A program made the position numbers and the translations under genes. 64,000 nt of DNA from Trifolium pratense (lineage: Eukaryota; Streptophyta; Magnoliopsida; Fabales; Fabaceae), in the NCBI RefSeq assembly GCF_020283565.1, contig NC_060062.1:23992251-24056250 (forward strand), written 5' to 3'. This document shows positions 1 to 12,410 of this stretch, one piece after another. Each line of letters opens with the position of its first letter. The first letter of the stretch is position 1. The notes under the pieces were generated by a model that saw only the letters and a list, made by a program, of their open reading frames with translations, made no database searches and was not told where the DNA came from.

Positions 1-502
1 TGCTTGTTCTTCCTCCATCATAAACACAATCTTTTATGCTTGTTTTTCATTTATTGAGATTTTTTATATTTCAATGTCATGTTTTAACAGGAACAAAAAT
101 ACAAAAAAGAAACTCAATTTTTTTTTTTTTAAGATCACTCCATGAATGTTAAACCAAGATAACTAGAGAGCCAACAATCAAGAACAACTTAAAAATCAAA
201 ACTTTACTAACTTTACAACTTAAAAATCAAAACTTTACCTACTTTTACTATCTTCATTGTTATTGTTCATTCGTGTTAACGTTAGTACTATTGATTTTTT
301 AGTGTAATAAATATGTGTTGTGTTTCAATGATTGGATTTAGGGGTGTGTTTGGTTAGCTTAAAAATAATTGAAATTTGTGTTATGTGTTGGGGAAATCTT
401 GCATAGAAACTTTTTCCATTGAAATTTATGCTTATTTGTTTTACTTTTTGTTTATTATCTTTGTAAAAGGATGGATGAAGCTGGTTGGTTAATATGGTGC
501 TT

Positions 503-540
<38 letters not shown>

Positions 541-1407
541 GCTCTGAATTTATCTGTGTTGGCAGTACTACTACTACATTTCAATTCCATTCCATTTCTC
601 TCTTCTCTCTTCACCTCTTCTCTCTCATAAATCATTTCTTTTCTTATTTTTCTTCACACCAACACCAAAACCCTCTCTCTTCTCTCTTCACCTCTTCAAC
701 TCAGCTTTGGATTTCATACGAGTTTGTTTTTGGATTTCAGTGTAATCACGTCCTAATTCAGGTATGTTTTCTATCTTTGTTAAAACTTGCACAACACTAT
801 CAACAACCTTTTATGCTTGTTCTTCCACCATCAGCAACCTTTTATGAAGAACAACCTTTTATGCTTTTATGAAGAACAAGCATAAAAGATGAAAAATGAG
901 TTTGAAGGTGTTATTAGCAAAAGTAGGTTAGATAATGCTTGTTCTTCCTCCATCATAAACACAATCTTTTAGAAGCTTGTTTTTCATCTATTGAGATTTT
1001 TTATATTTCAATGTCATGTTTTAACAGGAACAAAAATACAAAAAAGAAACTCAATTTTTTTTTTTTAAGATCACTCCATGAATGTTAAACCAAGATAACT
1101 AGAGAGCCAACAATCAAGAACAACTTAAAAATCAAAACTTTACCTACTTTTACTATCTTCATTGTTATTGTTCATTCGTGTTAATGTTAGTACTATTGAT
1201 TTTTTAGTGTAATAAATGTGTGCTGTGTTTCAATGATTGGATTTAGGGGTGTGTTTGGTTAGCTTAAAAATAATTGAAATTTGTGTTATGTGTTTGGGAA
1301 ATCTTGCTTAGAAACTTTTTCCATTGAAATTTATGCTTATTTGTTTTACTTTTTGTTTATTATCTTTGTAAATGGATGGATGAAGCTGGTTGGTTAATAT
1401 GGTGCTT

Positions 1408-1500
<93 letters not shown>

Positions 1501-3406
1501 CCTTGCATTCCTTTTTTTTTTGCTGCATTTGTTGTGGTAGTTGTTAGTGTTTTTGTTTCCCTGTGCCTCCTTTTCTCTAGTCTGACGTGGACCAATGAGG
1601 GAGCAAGTGTTTAAAGGAGTGTGTTAGAGAGTTTGTCTTTAGCATTTCTCTAGTCTACTCAACTCTAACGTACTTTTTCAAATATATCATACTTAAATTG
1701 TTTCATTCTATTTAGCTACACCGAAAAATCTATCCAAAAAGTAGGAACTTATGATTCTAACAAAATCCAAGTTAGTTTCCTAAACCAATCAAATAACTAA
1801 CTCATCATAAAGACCTCACCAATATCAAGTCATCAATTCACCCTTCATAAACTTAAATTAACTCACAATCTCAACCTATAATGATCTATTAACTAAGAAT
1901 ATGCATTCAACAACATTACTCAATGTCTACTTACACAATGTTATCAATGTTACTTTCTACATTAATCATTATCATTCCTTACCACTCTAAAATTTTAGTC
2001 AAGCTTATTTTAAACCAACCTTATAACTTAAATTGAAATCCTTGGTCACAATTATAATTCCAATCCATATTAATCATACTCCTAAAGTCTATTGAAACAA
2101 AAGGACTCCATTCGAGATCCAACTAAAATCTTAAACAAACCACTTCAAAGTAACGCTATTATTAACTTAAGCATTCATTCCAAATGTGAATTTAACTTAT
2201 GAAAAACATTACTCTCTATTGTATCAACAACTTATTTTCAATTACATGTACATATTCTCAACCTCAAGTAACGCTATTATTAACTTAAGCATTCATTCTT
2301 CTAAATAACATAAGAGCCACAATCCATAGCAAGCACTTAGTCAAAGTGAATCCTAGAAACTAACAACTCTAAGTCCAAATTATTCTACTAACAATATAAG
2401 GACCTAAACACAAGTTCACCTTCAATTTCATCAACTTATTCTAAATCGACATCAAATTTCACCAATTCCCTTTTGAAGTTAAAATTAATATTAAATCTAA
2501 AATTAGTAACAAAACTTGTGAGTAATAAAACTCGTTAGTAATAAAACTTCAAGAGGAACCTATAATCTCAAGTTGCTTCTACATCCAATCCAACTAACTT
2601 TACCAACATCAAAATAACCATAAATAAACTCATAAATTCCAATCTTATGCTACTAATAAGCTCATGACCAGCAGAACAACTAGAATTAGAGGCCAATACA
2701 AAACTTATCAACAAAGAAAACTTTTCCAATTCAAGACCAAGTCATTTTAAAATAAAAGGAAAATAAAACTTTGAATAAAAATGGATTTTGGGTGAGGCAG
2801 GGGTACTTTCCGGTGTGGTGATCGTCGGAGGAAGGTGCTCCGATCACGAAATAAGTTCAGGAGTTTTGTTCCAGACATGAAGGGGAAGGGATGGGTCGGT
2901 TTATTTTCTGCTGCAGCTTAATTTAGTTCCTGCTATCCCTTTCTTTGTTGTTATGTTATTGTTTGGTTTTATCGTAGGTGGTTCTTTGTTTTAGGCTTTT
3001 TATTCCTTTGACTGTAATTTTTTACTGGCCAGATACATTTCTTTCATAAATTTTTTGCTGATTTCAAATTCTTTTGCTATTAATGTACAGTCATGTCAAG
3101 ATATATGCGTTATTTGTTGCGGAGAGGTCAGTTGGAGGTTCTATCTAGGATGACCAACACTGGTGACCGCTCGAAAGTATTTCTATTAGGAACGGTTCAT
3201 CATAAGAAGGTATTGTTTTTAGTCTTTATAAAATTGTGCATTTTTAAATTTAATCTTTTAAAAGAAATTTGGTCTTTTATATTTAATATTCAAAATAATT
3301 GTCTTAATATTGTAATGTAATTTAATTGTATGCATAATTAGCTGTATGATATAATTGTGCTTTTTACTAACATCATTTTATTTTGATTGTAGAAATGTAG
3401 AAGAGA
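1..3406 (-). mobile_element. Tandem Helitron-like unit 1 (partial, internally rearranged)
   Basis: First, incomplete member of the ~4.3 kb array. Base 1 matches about position 5267 of unit 2. Bases 1 to about 520 follow unit 2 into its last CT tract, but then the sequence jumps back to the block after the upstream CT tract (537 onward matches 4604 onward). About 290 bp (matching 4741-5028) is missing, and the sequence re-enters the same point at about 937 and continues normally to 3406. The unit therefore holds a partial duplication with both breakpoints in CT-rich tracts. Orientation is minus, because the Helitron-like 3' hairpin and CTAG read on that strand. Confidence 0.65.
1412..1497. repeat. 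(CT)43 microsatellite, unit 1
   Basis: Uninterrupted CT tract of about 86 nt. The same tract occurs once per unit and varies from about 20 nt (32212-32231) to about 88 nt, so it is hypervariable between copies. Confidence 0.95.
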
Positions 3407-3410
3407 CTAG
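3091..3410 (+). pseudogene. Two-exon-like ORF in repeat unit 1 (44 aa if spliced)
   Basis: A 119-nt exon-like block (3091-3209) is preceded by TGTACAG and followed by GTATTG. A second block (3393-3410) follows TTGTAG. The phases fit: 39 codons from ATG at 3093, then KCRRD and a TAG stop lying in the terminal CTAG of the Helitron-like unit. The peptide is basic and reads MSRYMRYLLRRGQLEVLSRM at its start; I do not recognise it. It runs antisense to the inferred element, as a captured gene fragment might. Reading through the first GT instead gives an unspliced 75-aa ORF. Expression is not shown by the sequence. Confidence 0.4.
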
Positions 3411-3434
3411 TTAGGAACCCGTGCAACGCACGGG
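3407..3434 (-). other. Helitron-like 3' terminus, junction of units 1 and 2
   Basis: On the minus strand a perfect 7-bp stem (CCCGTGC/GCACGGG, 3-nt loop, 3418-3434) is followed by 7 nt and CTAG (3410-3407). The next base starts TCTCTTC of the neighbouring unit, with no spacer. Hairpin plus CTRR is the standard Helitron 3' signature and TC the standard 5' start. Confidence 0.65.
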
Positions 3435-4545
3435 CGAGGACGATTGTTTCATCTGATTAAATATAGCATTTAGACAATTGGTTGTTAACATAACACAAGC
3501 ATATAAAAAAGACATATAATAATATAATTGTTGTTATAGTTAAAATCTAAACCAACAAACAAACAATAACTTTGCTTCAAAAAAAAAAAAACTTAAAAGT
3601 ATCATTAAGATAATTAATGTAAATAGAGTTCAAGCAGAAAACCATAATAAACTACAACACGTCAAACATAATTGTTTTTGAAGAAGACAATTATTGATGT
3701 TGATTAATGATAACAACATTAAAAAAATCGCGGATCTGAGACAATAAACCGAACTCTTGCACCAGGTTGTATGTTAGCATTTGAACAAATTCAAACCATC
3801 TAGCAGATATATACCTCTCATTCCTAATTCTTGAAGATGTTTTGTAGGGGTATTCAAAATCGAATCAAATTCAAACCAATAGAAAAATGAAAATCGAACC
3901 AACTCAAACTAAAAACTGTAAAAAAAATCGTTTTGGTTTGCATATGTTCGCATCACTTTTTCAATCAACTAATCTGTTCGGTTCAGGTGGTGATCAATTT
4001 TTCCGAAACAAAACACCACACACACACATATAATACCTACTTAATCACATGAAGTATCTACTTTAATTTTACTACATTTTATGTTTGGTAAATCATATGT
4101 GAATATATATAAATTAAGCCTATTGCACCAATATGGCTCTTAATATTATGTCAATGTGGCTCTTGGTAAATCTTAGTGAATATATAAATTAGACACTTCA
4201 GTCATAGGTCTGCAACATAGTGATTTATATAGATATATTTATCAATACTAAATAAGAAAATCTTTTTAAGGTATACAAAATAACAATCGTTTTGTAGATT
4301 GATAAGAAAATCTTTTCACCATTTGGTGTTAAGGTTTTGTTTTATTTGCACTCTTACCATCCTGCATGGGTAGGACAACAATAACACCGCTCTCACCCCC
4401 CTCTCTCTGTCATGATTTGTGTTGGTAATAGTACTACAACTACTACTTCATTTTTTGTGAAAAAAAACCTACTACTTCATTTCAATTCCATTCCATTTCT
4501 CTCTCCTCTCTTCACCTTCTTTTTCTTCTCACCAACACCAAAACC

Positions 4546-4548
<3 letters not shown>

Positions 4549-4604
<56 letters not shown>
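4549..4604. repeat. (CT)n microsatellite, first tract of unit 2
   Basis: CT tract of about 56 nt, followed by ATTGCTCTGAATTTATC. The equivalent tract is a breakpoint of the rearrangement in unit 1. Confidence 0.95.
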
Positions 4605-4607
<3 letters not shown>

Positions 4608-4752
4608 GCTCTGAATTTATCTGTGTTGGCAGTACTACTACTACATTTCAATTCCATTCCAATTCTCTCTTCTCTCTTCACCTCTTCTCTCTCATAAATC
4701 ATTTCTTTTCTTATTTTTCTTCACACCAACACCAAAACCCTCTCTCTCTCAC

Positions 4753-4758
<6 letters not shown>

Positions 4759-4801
<43 letters not shown>
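4759..4801. repeat. (CT)n microsatellite, second tract of unit 2
   Basis: CT tract ending in TAAGGTTTG; the counterparts in other units are shorter (for example 9044-9074, 22711-22731). Confidence 0.9.
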
Positions 4802-4802
<1 letters not shown>

Positions 4803-5738
4803 AGGTTTGTAACTTATGAATTCAATCTTCTTCTTACTTCTGATTATTCATTCCATTTCTGAATTTTCACACTTCCTAAATTAGGGTTATTACTACTCCA
4901 TGGAAATGCTTTGATCTTTCTTTTTTTGATTTCCATTATCTAACCTACTTTTGCTATAACACCTTCAAACTCATTTTTCATCTTTTATTTTCATTTTAGG
5001 AACAAGATTTTCACTGTTTCTTAGCTCAACTCAGCTTTGGATTTCATACGAGTTTGTTTTTGGATTTCAGTGTAATCACGTCCTAATTCAGGTATGTTTT
5101 CTATCTTTGTTAAAACTTGCACAACACTATCAGCAACCTTTTATGCTTGTTCTTCCACCATCAGCAACCTTTTATGAAGAACAACCTTTTATGCTTTTAT
5201 GAAGAACAAGCATAAAAGATGAAAAATGAGTTTGAAGGTGTTATTAGCAAAAGTAGGTTAGATAATGCTTGTTCTTCCTCCATCATAAACACAATCTTTT
5301 ATGCTTGTTTTTCATCTATTGAGATTTTTTATATTTCAATGTCATGTTTTAACAGGAACAAAAATACAAAAAAGAAACTCAATTTTTTTTTTTTTTTAAG
5401 ATCACTCCATGAATGTTAAACCAAGATAACTAGAGAGCCAACAATCAAGAACAACTTAAAAATCAAAACTTTACCTACTTTTATTATCTTCATTGTTATT
5501 GTTCATTCGTGTTAATGTTAGTACTATTGATTTTTTAGTGTAATAAATGTGTGCTGTGTTTCAATGATTGGATTTAGGGGTGTGTTTGGTTAGCTTAAAA
5601 ATAATTGAAATTTGTGTTATGTGTTTGGGAAATCTTGCTTAGAAACTTTTTCCATTGAAATTTATGCTTATTTGTTTTACTTTTTGTTTATTATCTTTGT
5701 AAAAGGATGGATGAAGCTGGTTGGTTAATATGGTGCTT

Positions 5739-5742
<4 letters not shown>

Positions 5743-5802
<60 letters not shown>
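5743..5802. repeat. (CT)n microsatellite, third tract of unit 2
   Basis: CT tract of about 60 nt between ATGGTGCTTTTCA and TCCCCTTGCATTCC. Confidence 0.95.
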
Positions 5803-5805
<3 letters not shown>

Positions 5806-7394
5806 CCTTGCATTCCTTTTTTTTTGCTGCATTTGTTGTGGTAGTTGTTAGTGTTTTTGTTTCCCTGTGCCTCCTTTTCTCTAGTCTGACGTGGACCAAT
5901 GAGGGAGCAAGTGTTTAAAGGAGTGTGTTAGAGAGTTTGTCTTTAGCATTTCTCTAGTCTACTCAACTCTAACGTACTTTTTCAAATATATCATACTTAA
6001 ATTGTTTCATTCTATTTAGCTACACCGAAAAATCTATCCAAAAAGTAGGAACTTATGATTCTAACAAAATCCAAGTTAGTTTCCTAAACCAATCAAATAA
6101 CTAACTCATCATAAAGACCTCACCAATATCAAGTCATCAATTCACCCTTCATAAACTTAAATTAACTCACAATCTCAACCTATAATGATCTATTAACTAA
6201 GAATATGCATTCAACAACATTACTCAATGTCTACTTACACAATGTTATCAATGTTACTTTCTACATTAATCATTATCATTCCTTACCACTCTAAAATTTT
6301 AGTCAAGCTTATTTTAAACCAACCTTATAACTTAAATTGAAATCCTTGGTCACAATTATAATTCCAATCCATATTAATCATACTCCTAAAGTCTATTGGA
6401 ACAAAAGGACTCCATTCGAGATCCAACTAAAATCTTAAACAAACCACTTCAAAGTAACGCTATTATTAACTTAAGCATTCATTCCAAATGTGAATTTAAC
6501 TTATGAAAAACATTACTCTCTACTGTATCAACAACTTATTTTCAATTACATGTACATATTCTCAACCTCAAGTAACACTATTATTAACTTAAGCATTCAT
6601 TCTTCTAAATAACATAAGAGCCACAATCCATAGCAAGCACTTAGTCAAAGTGAATCCTAGAAACTAACAACTCTAAGTCCAAATTATTCTACTAACAATA
6701 TAAGGACCTAAACACAAGTTCACCTTCAATTTCATCAACTTATTCTAAATCGACATCAAATTTCACCAATTCCCTTTTGAAGTTAAAATTAATATTAAAT
6801 CTAAAATTAGTAACAAAACTTGTGAGTAATAAAACTCGTTAGTAATAAAACTTCAAGAGGAACCTATAATCTCAAGTTGCTTCTACATCCAATCCAACTA
6901 ACTTTACCAACATCAAAATAACCATAAATAAACTCATAAATTCCAATCTTATGCTACTAATAAGCTCATGACCAGCAGAACAACTAGAATTAGAGGCCAA
7001 TACAAAACTTATCAACAAAGAAAACTTTTCCAATTCAAGACCAAGTCATTTTAAAATAAAAGGAAAATAAAACTTTGAATAAAAATGGATTTTCGGTGAG
7101 GCAGGGGTACTTTCCGGTGTGGTGATCGTCGGAGGAAGGTGCTCCGATCACGAAATAAGTTCAGGAGTTTTGTTCCAGACATGAAGGGGAAGGGATGGGT
7201 CGGTTTATTTTCTGCTGCAGCTTAATTTAGTTCCTGCTATCCCTTTCTTTGCTGTTATGTTATTGTTTGGTTTTATCGTAGGTGGTTCTTTGTTTTAGGC
7301 TTTTTATTCCTTTGACTGTAATTTTTTACTGGCCAGATACATTTCTTTCATAAATTTTTTGCTGATTTCAAATTCTTTTGCTATTAATGTACAG

Positions 7395-7714
7395 TCATGT
7401 CAAGATATATGCGTTATTTGTTGCGGAGAGGTCAGTTGGAGGTTCTATCTAGGATGACCAACACTGGTGACCGCTCGAAAGTATTTCTATTAGGAACGGT
7501 TCATCATAAGAAGGTATTGTTTTTAGTATTTATAAAATTGTGCATTTTTAAATTTAATCTTTTAAAAGAAATTTGGTCTTTTATATTTAATATTCAAAAT
7601 AATTGTCTTAATATTGTAATGTAATTTAATTGTATGCATAATTAGCTGTATGATATAATTGTGCTTTTTACTAACATCATTTTATTTTGATTGTAGAAAT
7701 GTAGAAGAGACTAG
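7395..7714 (+). pseudogene. Two-exon-like ORF in repeat unit 2
   Basis: Same protein as the unit 1 copy: exon-like blocks 7395-7513 and 7697-7714, GT/AG borders kept, stop in CTAG. The exon is unchanged; a base differs in the intron (TATTTATAAA for TCTTTATAAA). Confidence 0.4.
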
Positions 7715-7738
7715 TTAGGAACCCGTGCAACGCACGGA
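7711..7738 (-). other. Helitron-like 3' terminus, junction of units 2 and 3
   Basis: Same structure as at 3407, with one base change that breaks the outermost base pair of the stem (CACGGA instead of CACGGG). CTAG again abuts TC. Confidence 0.6.
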
Positions 7739-8849
7739 CGAGGACGATTGTTTCATCTGATTAAATATAGCATTTAGACAATTGGTTGTTAACATAACAC
7801 AACCATATAAAAAAGACATATAATAATATAATTGTTGTTATAGTTAAAATCTAAACCAACAAACAAACAATAACTTTGCTTCAAAAAAAAAAAAAAACTT
7901 AAAAGTATCATTAAGATAATTAATGTAAATAGAGTTCAAGCAGAAAACCATAATAAACTACAACACGTCAAACATAATTGTTTTTGAAGAAGACAATTAT
8001 TGATGTTGATTAATGATAACAACATTAAAAAAATCGCGGATTTGAGACAATAAACCGAACTCTTGCACCAGGTTGTATGTTAGCATTTGAACAAATTCAA
8101 ACCATCTAGCAGATATATACCTCTCATTCCTAATTCTTGAAGATGTTTTGTAGGGGTATTCAAAATCGAATCAAATTCAAACCAATAGAAAAATGAAAAT
8201 CGAACCAACTCAAACTAAAAACTGTAAAAAAAATCGTTTTGGTTTGCATATGTTCGCATCACTTTTTCAATCAACTAATCTGTTCGGTTCAGGTGGTGAT
8301 CAATTTTTCCGAAACAAAACACCACACACACACATATAATACCTACTTAATCACATGAAGTATCTACTTTAATTTTACTACATTTTATGTTTGGTAAATC
8401 ATATGTAAATATATATAAATTAACCCTATTGCACCAATGTGGCTCTTAATATTATGTCAATGTGGCTCTTGGTAAATCTTAGTGAATATATAAATTAGAC
8501 ACTCCAGTCAAAGGTCTGCAACATACTGATTTATATAGATATTTTTATCAATACTAAATAAGAAAATCTTTTTAAGGTATACAAAATAACAATCGTTTTG
8601 TAGATTGATAAGAAAATCTTTTCACCATTTGGTGTTAAGGTTTTGTTTTATTTGCACTCTTACCATCCTGCATGGGTAGGACAACAATAACACCGCTCTC
8701 ACCCCCCTCTCTCTGTCATGATTTGTGTTGGTAATAGTACTACAACTACTACTTCATTTTTTGTGAAAAAAAAAACTACTACATTTCAATTCCATTCCAT
8801 TTCTCTCTCCTCTCTTCACCTTCTTTTTCTTCTCACCAACACCAAAACC

Positions 8850-8901
<52 letters not shown>

Positions 8902-9042
8902 GCTCTGAATTTATCTGTGTTGGCAGTACTACTACTACATTTCAATTCCTTTCCATTTCTTTCTTCTCTCTTCACCTCTTCTCTCTCATAAATCATTTCT
9001 TTTCTTATTTTTCTTCACACCAACACCAAAACCCTCTCTCTC

Positions 9043-9073
<31 letters not shown>

Positions 9074-10007
9074 AAGGTTTGTAACTTATGAATTCAATCT
9101 TCTTCTTACTTCTGATTATTCATTCCATTTCTGAATTTTCACACTTCCTAAATTAGGGTTATTACTACTCCATGGAAATGCTTTGATCTTTCTTTTTTTG
9201 ATTTCCATTATCTAACCTACTTTTGCTATAACACCTTCAAACTCATTTTTCATCTTTTATTTTCATTTTAGGAACAAGATTTTCACTGTTTCTTAGCTCA
9301 ACTCAGCTTTGGATTTCATACGAGTTTGTTTTTGGATTTCAGTGTAATCACGTCCTAATTCAGGTATGTTTTCTATCTTTGTTAAAATTTGCACAACACT
9401 ATCAGGAACCTTTTATGCTTGTTCTTCCACCATCAGCAACCTTTTATGAAGAACAACCTTTTATGCTTTTATGAAGAACAAGCATAAAAGATGAAAAATG
9501 AGTTTGAAGGTGTTATTAGCAAAAGTAGGTTAGATAATGCTTGTTCTTCCTCCATCATAAACACAATCTTTTATGGTTGTTTTTCATCTATTGAGATTTT
9601 TTATATTTCAATGTCATGTTTTAACAGGAACAAAAATACAAAAAAGAAACTCAAATTTTTTTTTTTAAGATCACTCCATGAATGTTAAACCAAGATAACT
9701 AGAGAGCCAACAATCAAGAACAACTTAAAAATTAAAACTTTACCTACTTTTACTATCTTCATTGTTATTGTTCATTCGTGTTAATGTTAGTACTATTGAT
9801 TTTTTAGTGTAATAAATGTGTGCTGTGTTTCAATGATTGGATTTAGGGGTGTGTTTGGTTAGCTTAAAAATAATTGAAATTTGTGTTATGTGTTTGGGAA
9901 ATCTTGCTTAGAAACGTTTTCCATTGAAATTTATGCTTATTTGTTTTACTTTTTGTTTATTATCTTTGTAAAAGGATGGATGAAGCTGGTTGGTTAATAT
10001 GGTGCTT

Positions 10008-10011
<4 letters not shown>

Positions 10012-10099
<88 letters not shown>
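10012..10099. repeat. (CT)44 microsatellite, unit 3
   Basis: Uninterrupted CT tract of about 88 nt at the same relative place as 5743-5802. Confidence 0.95.
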
Positions 10100-10102
<3 letters not shown>

Positions 10103-11162
10103 CCTTGCATTCCTTTTTTTTTTGCTGCATTTGTTGTGGTAGTTGTTAGTGTTTTTGTTTCCCTGTGCCTCCTTTTCTCTAGTCTGACGTGGACCAATGA
10201 GGGAGCAAGTGTTTAAAGGAGTGTGTTAGAGAGTTTGTCTTTAGCATTTCTCTAGTCTACTCAACTCTAACGTACTTTTTCAAATATATCATACTTAAAT
10301 TGTTTCATTCTATTTAGCTACACCGAAAAATCTATCCAAAAAGTAGGAACTTATGATTCTAACAAAATCCAAGTTAGTTTCCTAAACCAATCAAATAACT
10401 AACTCATCATAAAGACCTCACCAATATCAAGTCATCAATTCACCCTTCATAAACTTAAATTAACTCACAATCTCAACCTATAATGATCTATTAACTAAGA
10501 ATATGCATTCAACAACATTACTCAATGTCTACTTACACAATGTTATCAATGTTACTTTCTACATTAATCATTATCATTCCTTACCACTCTAAAATTTTAG
10601 TCAAGCTTATTTTAAACCAACCTTATAACTTAAATTGAAATCCTTGGTCACAATTATAATTCCAATCCATATTAATCATACTCCTAAAGTCTATTGGAAC
10701 AAAAGGACTCCATTCGAGATCCAACTAAAATCTTAAACAAACCACTTCAAAGTAACGCTATTATTAACTTAAGCATTCATTCCAAATGTGAATTTAACTT
10801 ATGAAAAACATTACTCTCTACTGTATCAACAACTTATTTTCAATTACATGTACATATTCTCAACTTCAAGTAACGCTATTATTAACTTAAGCATTCATTC
10901 TTCTAAATAACATAAGAGCCACAATCCATAGCAAGCACTTAGTCAAAGTGAATCCTAGAAACTAACAACTCTAAGTCCAAATTATTCTACTAACAATATA
11001 AGGACCTAAACACAAGTTCACCTTCAATTTCATCAACTTATTCTAAATCGACATCAAATTTCACCAATTCCCTTTTGAAGTTAAAATTAATATTAAATCT
11101 AAAATTAGTAACAAAACTTGTGAGTAATAAAACTCGTTAGTAATAAAACTTCAAGAGGAACC

Positions 11163-12394
11163 TGAAATTCTGGTACACAGTAGACAAGTGTTGTCCACGA
11201 TGTGCCGACACTTGTCGCAACACTTGTCTTAGCAGTAAGAACAATAAAACAGAGCATTAAAAACATATACTGAAAAGCATAAACGACACACATAATTGTT
11301 AACCCAGTTCAGCCTAACAGCCTAATCTGGGGGATACCAATCCAGGAGGAAATTCACTATCAGCAGTATTAATTCGGAGCTAAACTCCCCCGTTTACAAC
11401 TCCTCACTTAATCCCTACCCAATGCAACTTCTACCTAGGAACTCCTAGATATGAGACCCCGTCTCACTCCCCTCAACCTTACAACCAGTAAGGATTTCAA
11501 TAACAACATAATGGAGACACTCTCCTTGACAAAGATGAAGTCGACACACTTCAATAACATCACCACCTAGCCAACGACTAAGTTCACAATTTGGAGTTGC
11601 TTAAAAGCTTCCTCCAATTACAATACTCAACTCATTACCTATAGGTTTCTGAGTGAGGACATAGTGACCATCTCACAACCCGAGTGGTTCACTTTACACC
11701 AACTCTCCTAGAGAGTGGCTTAAAGATACGAAACCCTTAAAAGACTACATCTTTGATATTCTATTTTAGCATCAAGTTTCGGTAAATAATAAGGGTTAGC
11801 AGCACCCTTTATATAGCACAGCCTCGTGGGCTTTTCACAATGCTTCAGCTCCAAGAAATCTTCTAGATGCAAAATATATATTTTTACCAAATCTTTCTTT
11901 GCATCAAATATTCCTCCCATAAATATATTTGTTGTAAATATATTTTAAAATTAAATCTTCTAATCTTCTTGAAGCACAAAGATTTATTTGAAATAAATCT
12001 TTTATATTTTCTGCAGCAATCTTCACAAGATATATTTTTGAAAATAATAGTTCTATTTTTGAAACACAAAAATATATTTTCCAAAAATATAATTCCTTTG
12101 GAAAATAGAACTAGGGTTCAGCTGCCTTCTGAAACACATTGATCACGTGCGCCTTGTTGTATAAGAAACCACGAAATAATTCTTCAAACAGATCTTCAAA
12201 AGATTGAGTAGAAAATAATAACATCTAGCTGGCGCGCGCAGAACAGAGTCAGGTGTTGTTCCAAAGTGTAACAACATTTGTCACAACACTTGGGGTCAGC
12301 ACATTTGTCTCAACACTTGGGGTCAGCACATTTGTCTCAACACTTGGCTAAAATATGTTTTCGCAAAATGTAGCCAATATACAAAAACCCAACA
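11163..12394 (-). repeat. 3' LTR of the copia-type element
   Basis: 1232 bp, matching 19292-20523 almost base for base. On the minus strand it starts TGTTGGGTTTTTG and ends CCAGAATTTCA. It contains several copies of the ACATTTGT/ACACTTG motif seen throughout the element (near 11193-11228 and 12250-12345). AT-rich ORF-like stretches inside it (11867-12142) are not supported as genes. Confidence 0.95.
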
Positions 12395-12410
12395 ATCTCC
12401 CCCTTTGGCA
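12395..12410 (-). other. Polypurine tract of the copia-type element
   Basis: On the minus strand GCCAAAGGGGGAGAT directly precedes the TGTTGGG start of the 3' LTR: plus-strand primer position and composition as in copia elements. Confidence 0.9.

Larger units (their letters stand above)
3407..7710 (-). mobile_element. Tandem Helitron-like unit 2 (4304 bp, complete)
   Basis: Reference copy of the repeat. On the minus strand it starts with TC at 7710 (TCTCTTCTACATTTC) and ends with a 7-bp-stem hairpin and CTAG at 3407-3410, as expected for a Helitron. It contains three CT microsatellites (4549-4604, 4759-4801, 5743-5802), long AT-rich non-coding DNA and, near 7090-7240, a more GC-rich stretch followed by a two-exon-like ORF. 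No Rep/helicase ORF is visible, so the unit would be non-autonomous. It was recognised by near-identical repetition at 4.26-4.30 kb spacing. An alternative is a satellite-like tandem repeat whose junction only resembles Helitron ends. Confidence 0.7.
7711..11162 (-). mobile_element. Tandem Helitron-like unit 3, left part (split by LTR element)
   Basis: Near-identical to 3407-6860 of unit 2. It is interrupted after the direct repeat GAACC at 11158-11162 by a 9361-bp LTR retrotransposon and resumes at 20529. Without the insertion and one copy of the duplication the unit is about 4298 bp. Its third CT tract (10012-10099) is among the longest in the window. Confidence 0.75.

Noticed and set aside
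471..10197. ORFs of 62-138 aa rich in LSLSLS or RERERE
   Set aside because: They are translations of CT microsatellites in the 4.3 kb repeat and change frame and length with tract length.
11720..12142. Overlapping ORFs on both strands, repeated at 19849-20271
   Set aside because: They lie in the LTRs, are AT-rich, and are duplicated only because the LTR is.
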